Assembly (NCBI RefSeq): GCF_028372415.1
Contig: NC_092872.1
Location: 87,704,613 to 87,768,612, forward strand
Source: Notamacropus eugenii
Taxonomy: Eukaryota > Chordata > Mammalia > Diprotodontia > Macropodidae
DNA: 64,000 nucleotides
Reading direction: 5' to 3'
Shown: positions 61,170 to 64,000 of the stretch, in pieces
How positions within the stretch are numbered: the first letter of the stretch is position 1
Layout of the letters: the number at the start of each line of letters is the position of its first letter
Made by a program: the position numbers and the translations under genes
Notes under the pieces: model-generated
The model's database searches: none
What the model was told of the DNA's origin: nothing
Seen by the model: the letters and a program-made list of their open reading frames with translations, nothing else

Positions 61170-62885
61170 CTGGGTTAGAGAGGAGTATGGTCTGCCCCCA
61201 GTCCTGGGGTAGCAGCAGCTGCTGCAGCTGCAGTTGCTTCCAGAGTTCTTGACCCACAGACAGTGGGGGGTCTAGTTGCTAATCAGAGGAGGATAGCAAG
61301 GATCTCTTTGCTGGCACTGAGGTAGGATTCTCTTGCTTTGCTCATACTTAGGTCTGGGTCCCAGTTCTGGCTGACAGAGCATGTGGTGGTGGCAGAGAAG
61401 GAATCCTCCTTACAGTTAGTTCCGAAGCAGAAAAGAGTGCTTGTGGTCACTCACAGACCAAAGCACATACCAAGAGAGGAGTTAACACCTCTTCTTTAAT
61501 CATACCACCTTGGAGGAACTGAAAATTTATAGTTCCCTAAAAGTATCCCTTAAAACAGCTTCACAAAATCCCTGAAGTTTGGGACAGTACACTTTCCAGA
61601 CTGGTAGCAGAGTCCTACCTTAACAAAGAGTTAAAAAGTCAAGTAATTGGCTGGGAAAATGAGCAAACAGCACAAAAAATTCCTTCAGACTATAGAATCA
61701 ACCAGAAGAAGACCACAATTCAAAGCTCCTACATCCAAAGCCTCCAAGAAAAATATGAACTGGTCTCAGGCCATGGAAGAGCTCAAAAAGGATTTTGAAA
61801 ATCAAGTAAGAGAGGTAGAGGAAAAATTGGAAAGAGAAATGAGAGTGATGCAAGAAAATCATGAAAAATGAGTCAACAACTTGGTTAAAACCCCCCAAAA
61901 TGCTAAAGAAAATAACATTTTAAAAAATAGACTAACCCAAATGGCAAAAGAGGTTCAAAAGCCAATGAGGAGAAGAATGCCTTAAAGAATAGAAATGGAC
62001 AAATGGCAAAGGAGATCCAAAAGCTCACTGAAGAAAATAAATCCTTAAATGTTAGAATGGAGCAGATAGAAATCAAAAAATTATAAAACAAAACCAAAAG
62101 AATGAAAAAATAGAAGACAATATACAATATATCATTGGAAAAACAACTGATCTGGAAAATAGATCAGGAGAGAAAATTTAAATATCATTGGATTACCTGA
62201 AAGCCATGGTCAAACAAAGAGCCTAGATACCATCTTTTAGAAAATTATCAAGGAAAACTGACCTGATATTTTAGTACTAGAAGGTAAAATAGAAATTTAA
62301 GAGAGGAATGTACTGGGAGAAGGAGAAAGGGAGAGGTAGAATGGGATAAATTATGTCTCACCTAAAAGAGGCAAGAAAAAGCTTTTACAGTAGAGGGAAA
62401 GAAGTTGGATGTGAGAGGGAATGAGTGAACTATACTCTCTTCAGATTTGACTTAAGGAGGGAATAAAACATACACTCAATTGGGTATGGAAATCTATCTT
62501 ATCCTACAGGAAAGTAGAAGGGAAGGGGATAAGAGAGGGGGAATGAAAGAAGGGAGGGCAGATTGAGGGAGGCAATAATCAGAAGCAAACACTTTTGAGA
62601 AGTCAGGGTCAAAGGAGATAATAGAATAAACAGGGGGCAGAAGAAGGGTTAAAGGAGATAACAGAATAAACAGGGGGCTGGATAGGATCTAGGAAAATAT
62701 AGTTAGAATTTCACATGACCATTATGGAGGTGTTTTGCATGACTGCACTTGTGTAACCTACATCAAATTGTTTGCCTTCTTGGTGAGGGTAGGTGGGGAG
62801 GGAGAAAGGGAGAGAATTTGGAACTCAGTTTTAAAAACTAATATTGGAAATTGCTTTTGCATGCAACTGGGAAATAAAATATATA
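61170..62885 (+). mobile_element. HAL1-type (ORF2-less) L1 element with 5' UTR and ORF1
   Basis: The 5' UTR (61170-61646) has the L1-type block 'agctgctgcagctgcagtt' and 'atctctttgctggcactga'. ORF1 starts at ATG 61647 with 'MSKQHKKFLQTIESTRRRPQ' and enters a coiled coil ('MEELKKDFENQVREVEEKLE'), as in the marsupial L1/HAL1 ORF1, an RNA-binding trimer. A stop ends that frame at 61871; recognisable ORF1 text continues in other frames to about 62290 ('IKENCPDILV'-like). Then, without any ORF2, sequence goes straight into a 3' UTR ('gaatgtactgggagaagga', 'ggcaagaaaaagcttttac', 'catgactgcacttgtgtaa', 'gaatttggaactcagtttt') and 'gggaaataaaatata' at 62870. The element needed L1 proteins in trans. 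A second 3' tail follows. Confidence 0.7.
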
Positions 62886-63120
62886 GGCAATGGGGGTATA
62901 GGACTCTATCTTGCCCTACAGGAAAAGAGAAGGGGAAGGAGATAAGAAAAGGGGGGAGGTGATAGAAGGGAGGGCAGATTGGGGGTAGTGACAATCAGAA
63001 TGCACATTGTTTTGGGGTGGGCAGAAGAGAAAGATGGGGAGAAAATTTGGAACTCAAAATCTTGTAGAAGTGAATGTTAAAAACTAAAAATTAATTAACC
63101 AATTAATAAAATAAGGAAAT
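62886..63120 (+). repeat. Second L1-type 3' tail
   Basis: 'ggactctatcttgccctac', 'agggagggcagattggggg', 'ggggagaaaatttggaact' and 'agtgaatgttaaaaactaa', ending in an A/T-rich tail. It repeats blocks already present at 62490-62570 and 62810, so it is a second 3' end joined to the first. Confidence 0.65.
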
Positions 63121-63734
63121 AAATTATTGTAGATACATATACTTGGGCTACATATTTGTAGGACTTCTAGGATCATTCAAACCAAGGACTTCCCCTATAG
63201 TCAATTTGTCTGAGTCAGTGTGTCTTTCTCAGAACCTTTCCCATTTGGTTCCGGGTCAAGTTTCACGAAGCAGTATCCTTTTTTTCTATGTCTGCATTTC
63301 TGGGAAGAGTGGGGATAACTAGGGGATTGAAGTTTAGAAGCTTGGGTCCCAAGATCCTTCACTCTGCTTCCTAAAGCAAGAATATGATTAGAATATGATT
63401 AATGGAAAAAAATGCAGAGGTCCAGTATGCTTGTCTTCTAATTCCAGATGTTTGAAGGTGAGTTATGTGAATAATGTCAGAATTATAGAAGATAGATTCT
63501 ATCATGAAATAACTAATGAAACTTTCATTTAATGATCAAAAACAATACGTGGCTTTGAAGCAAATTTTCAGAGGGAATCTCCAAAAGAAACAAATACATA
63601 AACATTATATTACAGACAGGTTTTAAGATATGTGGACATTTTTCTTTATAATAAGACATGGTATGCGTTTTCCTGATCCTCATCACCATTGTTTATATGT
63701 CTTCTCTGGAATCTTGGATCGTAAAGGAAGAAAT
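63121..63734. other. Unassigned sequence
   Basis: About 610 bp with no recognised element. A short tandem 'gaatatgattagaatatgat' lies at 63381-63402. Confidence 0.35.
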
Positions 63735-63835
63735 AATAAGAACAAAATTTAAATCTAAAAGGAACTTTAAAGAAAATTCTTTCATTTTACAGATAAGAAA
63801 ACCGACATTTAGGTTGCAGCTTGATAGAAGATAAG
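63735..63835 (-). repeat. MIR3-type SINE, antisense
   Basis: 'ctaaaaggaactttaaaga' then 'ttcattttacagataagaa' is the antisense MIR3 block. Confidence 0.5.
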
Positions 63836-63844
63836 GTCCTAAGA

Positions 63845-63952
63845 ACGGGAACTGTTTGATATTTTGGTTTAGTTTTATTTTTATATCCCCTGGGCCTAGC
63901 AAAGCACCTGGTATGTAGCAGAGATTTAATAAATACTTATTCATGAACCAAG
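63845..63952 (+). repeat. L2 LINE, 3' end
   Basis: 'ttttatatcccctgggcct', 'agcaaagcacctggtatgt' and 'atttaataaatacttattc'. Confidence 0.65.
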
Positions 63953-64000
63953 TTCATGTAACTACCGCCAGAATTCAAATGCAGATTCTCTGATTCCAAA

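Noticed and set aside
1-64000. CRISPR arrays, operons, ribosome binding sites, rho-independent terminators, replication origins
   Set aside because: The sequence is mammalian nuclear DNA; no direct-repeat/spacer array or compact coding layout is present.
1-64000. tRNA or rRNA genes
   Set aside because: tRNA-like heads occur only as parts of SINEs with SINE bodies and tails; no independent cloverleaf or rRNA segment was recognised.

Overview
The window looks like non-coding nuclear DNA, intergenic or intronic, from a marsupial (metatherian) mammal. The repeat content is the evidence: many L2 and L3/CR1 LINE fragments, MIR-type SINEs, marsupial-type tRNA SINEs (a SINE-1 type ending in an A-rich tail, and a MAR1 type with an RTE/BovB-like tail), RTE LINEs, marsupial-type L1 and ORF2-less L1 (HAL1-type) copies, hAT MITEs and solo retroviral LTRs. 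All family names come from remembered consensus sequences, not a database search; Monodelphis-like is a guess, not a determination. I found no intact host protein-coding gene and no exon I could defend. The ORFs present are chance frames, LINE remnants or one retrocopy.

Layout. 0-5 kb: L2 pieces in both orientations, one L2 split by a probable solo LTR. 5.3 kb: a full-length 7SL RNA retrocopy. 6-10 kb: an L1 3' end, an L1 5' end, a 187-bp hAT element and L2 pieces. 10-14 kb: unexplained sequence with a ZNF143-type motif, then an antisense L2 split by a MIR. 14.3-15.8 kb: an RTE reverse transcriptase fragment. 16-17.7 kb: an L3 split by an L2. 17.8-22.4 kb: a 4.6-kb antisense L1 carrying most of ORF2. 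22.4-29 kb: L1 and L2 pieces, with an L2 split by a 954-bp solo LTR that keeps its target-site duplication.

29.4-32.1 kb: a near full-length processed EWSR1 pseudogene inserted into an older SINE and flanked by a recognisable target-site duplication; a younger SINE sits in its 3' tail. 32-39 kb: mostly L2, MIR and SINE pieces, plus a 66-bp hAT MITE with a perfect 8-bp duplication. 39-41.4 kb: an antisense HAL1-type ORF1 and two LTRs in opposite orientation. 45-48.5 kb: L1 pieces, one with most of ORF2 missing. 49-52.5 kb: an L2 split by an LTR, then a second RTE copy with its 3' end next to another LTR. 53-60 kb: SINE, L2, L3 and L1 nests. 60.6 kb: an RTE-X-like reverse transcriptase scrap. 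61.2-63.1 kb: an ORF2-less L1 with two successive 3' tails.

There is no operon, pathway or gene cluster here. The main information is the insertion history, which can be ordered from the nests: L3, then L2 and MIR, then marsupial SINEs, LTRs, hAT elements and the EWSR1 retrocopy, then SINE-1. I found no sign of an undescribed functional system.
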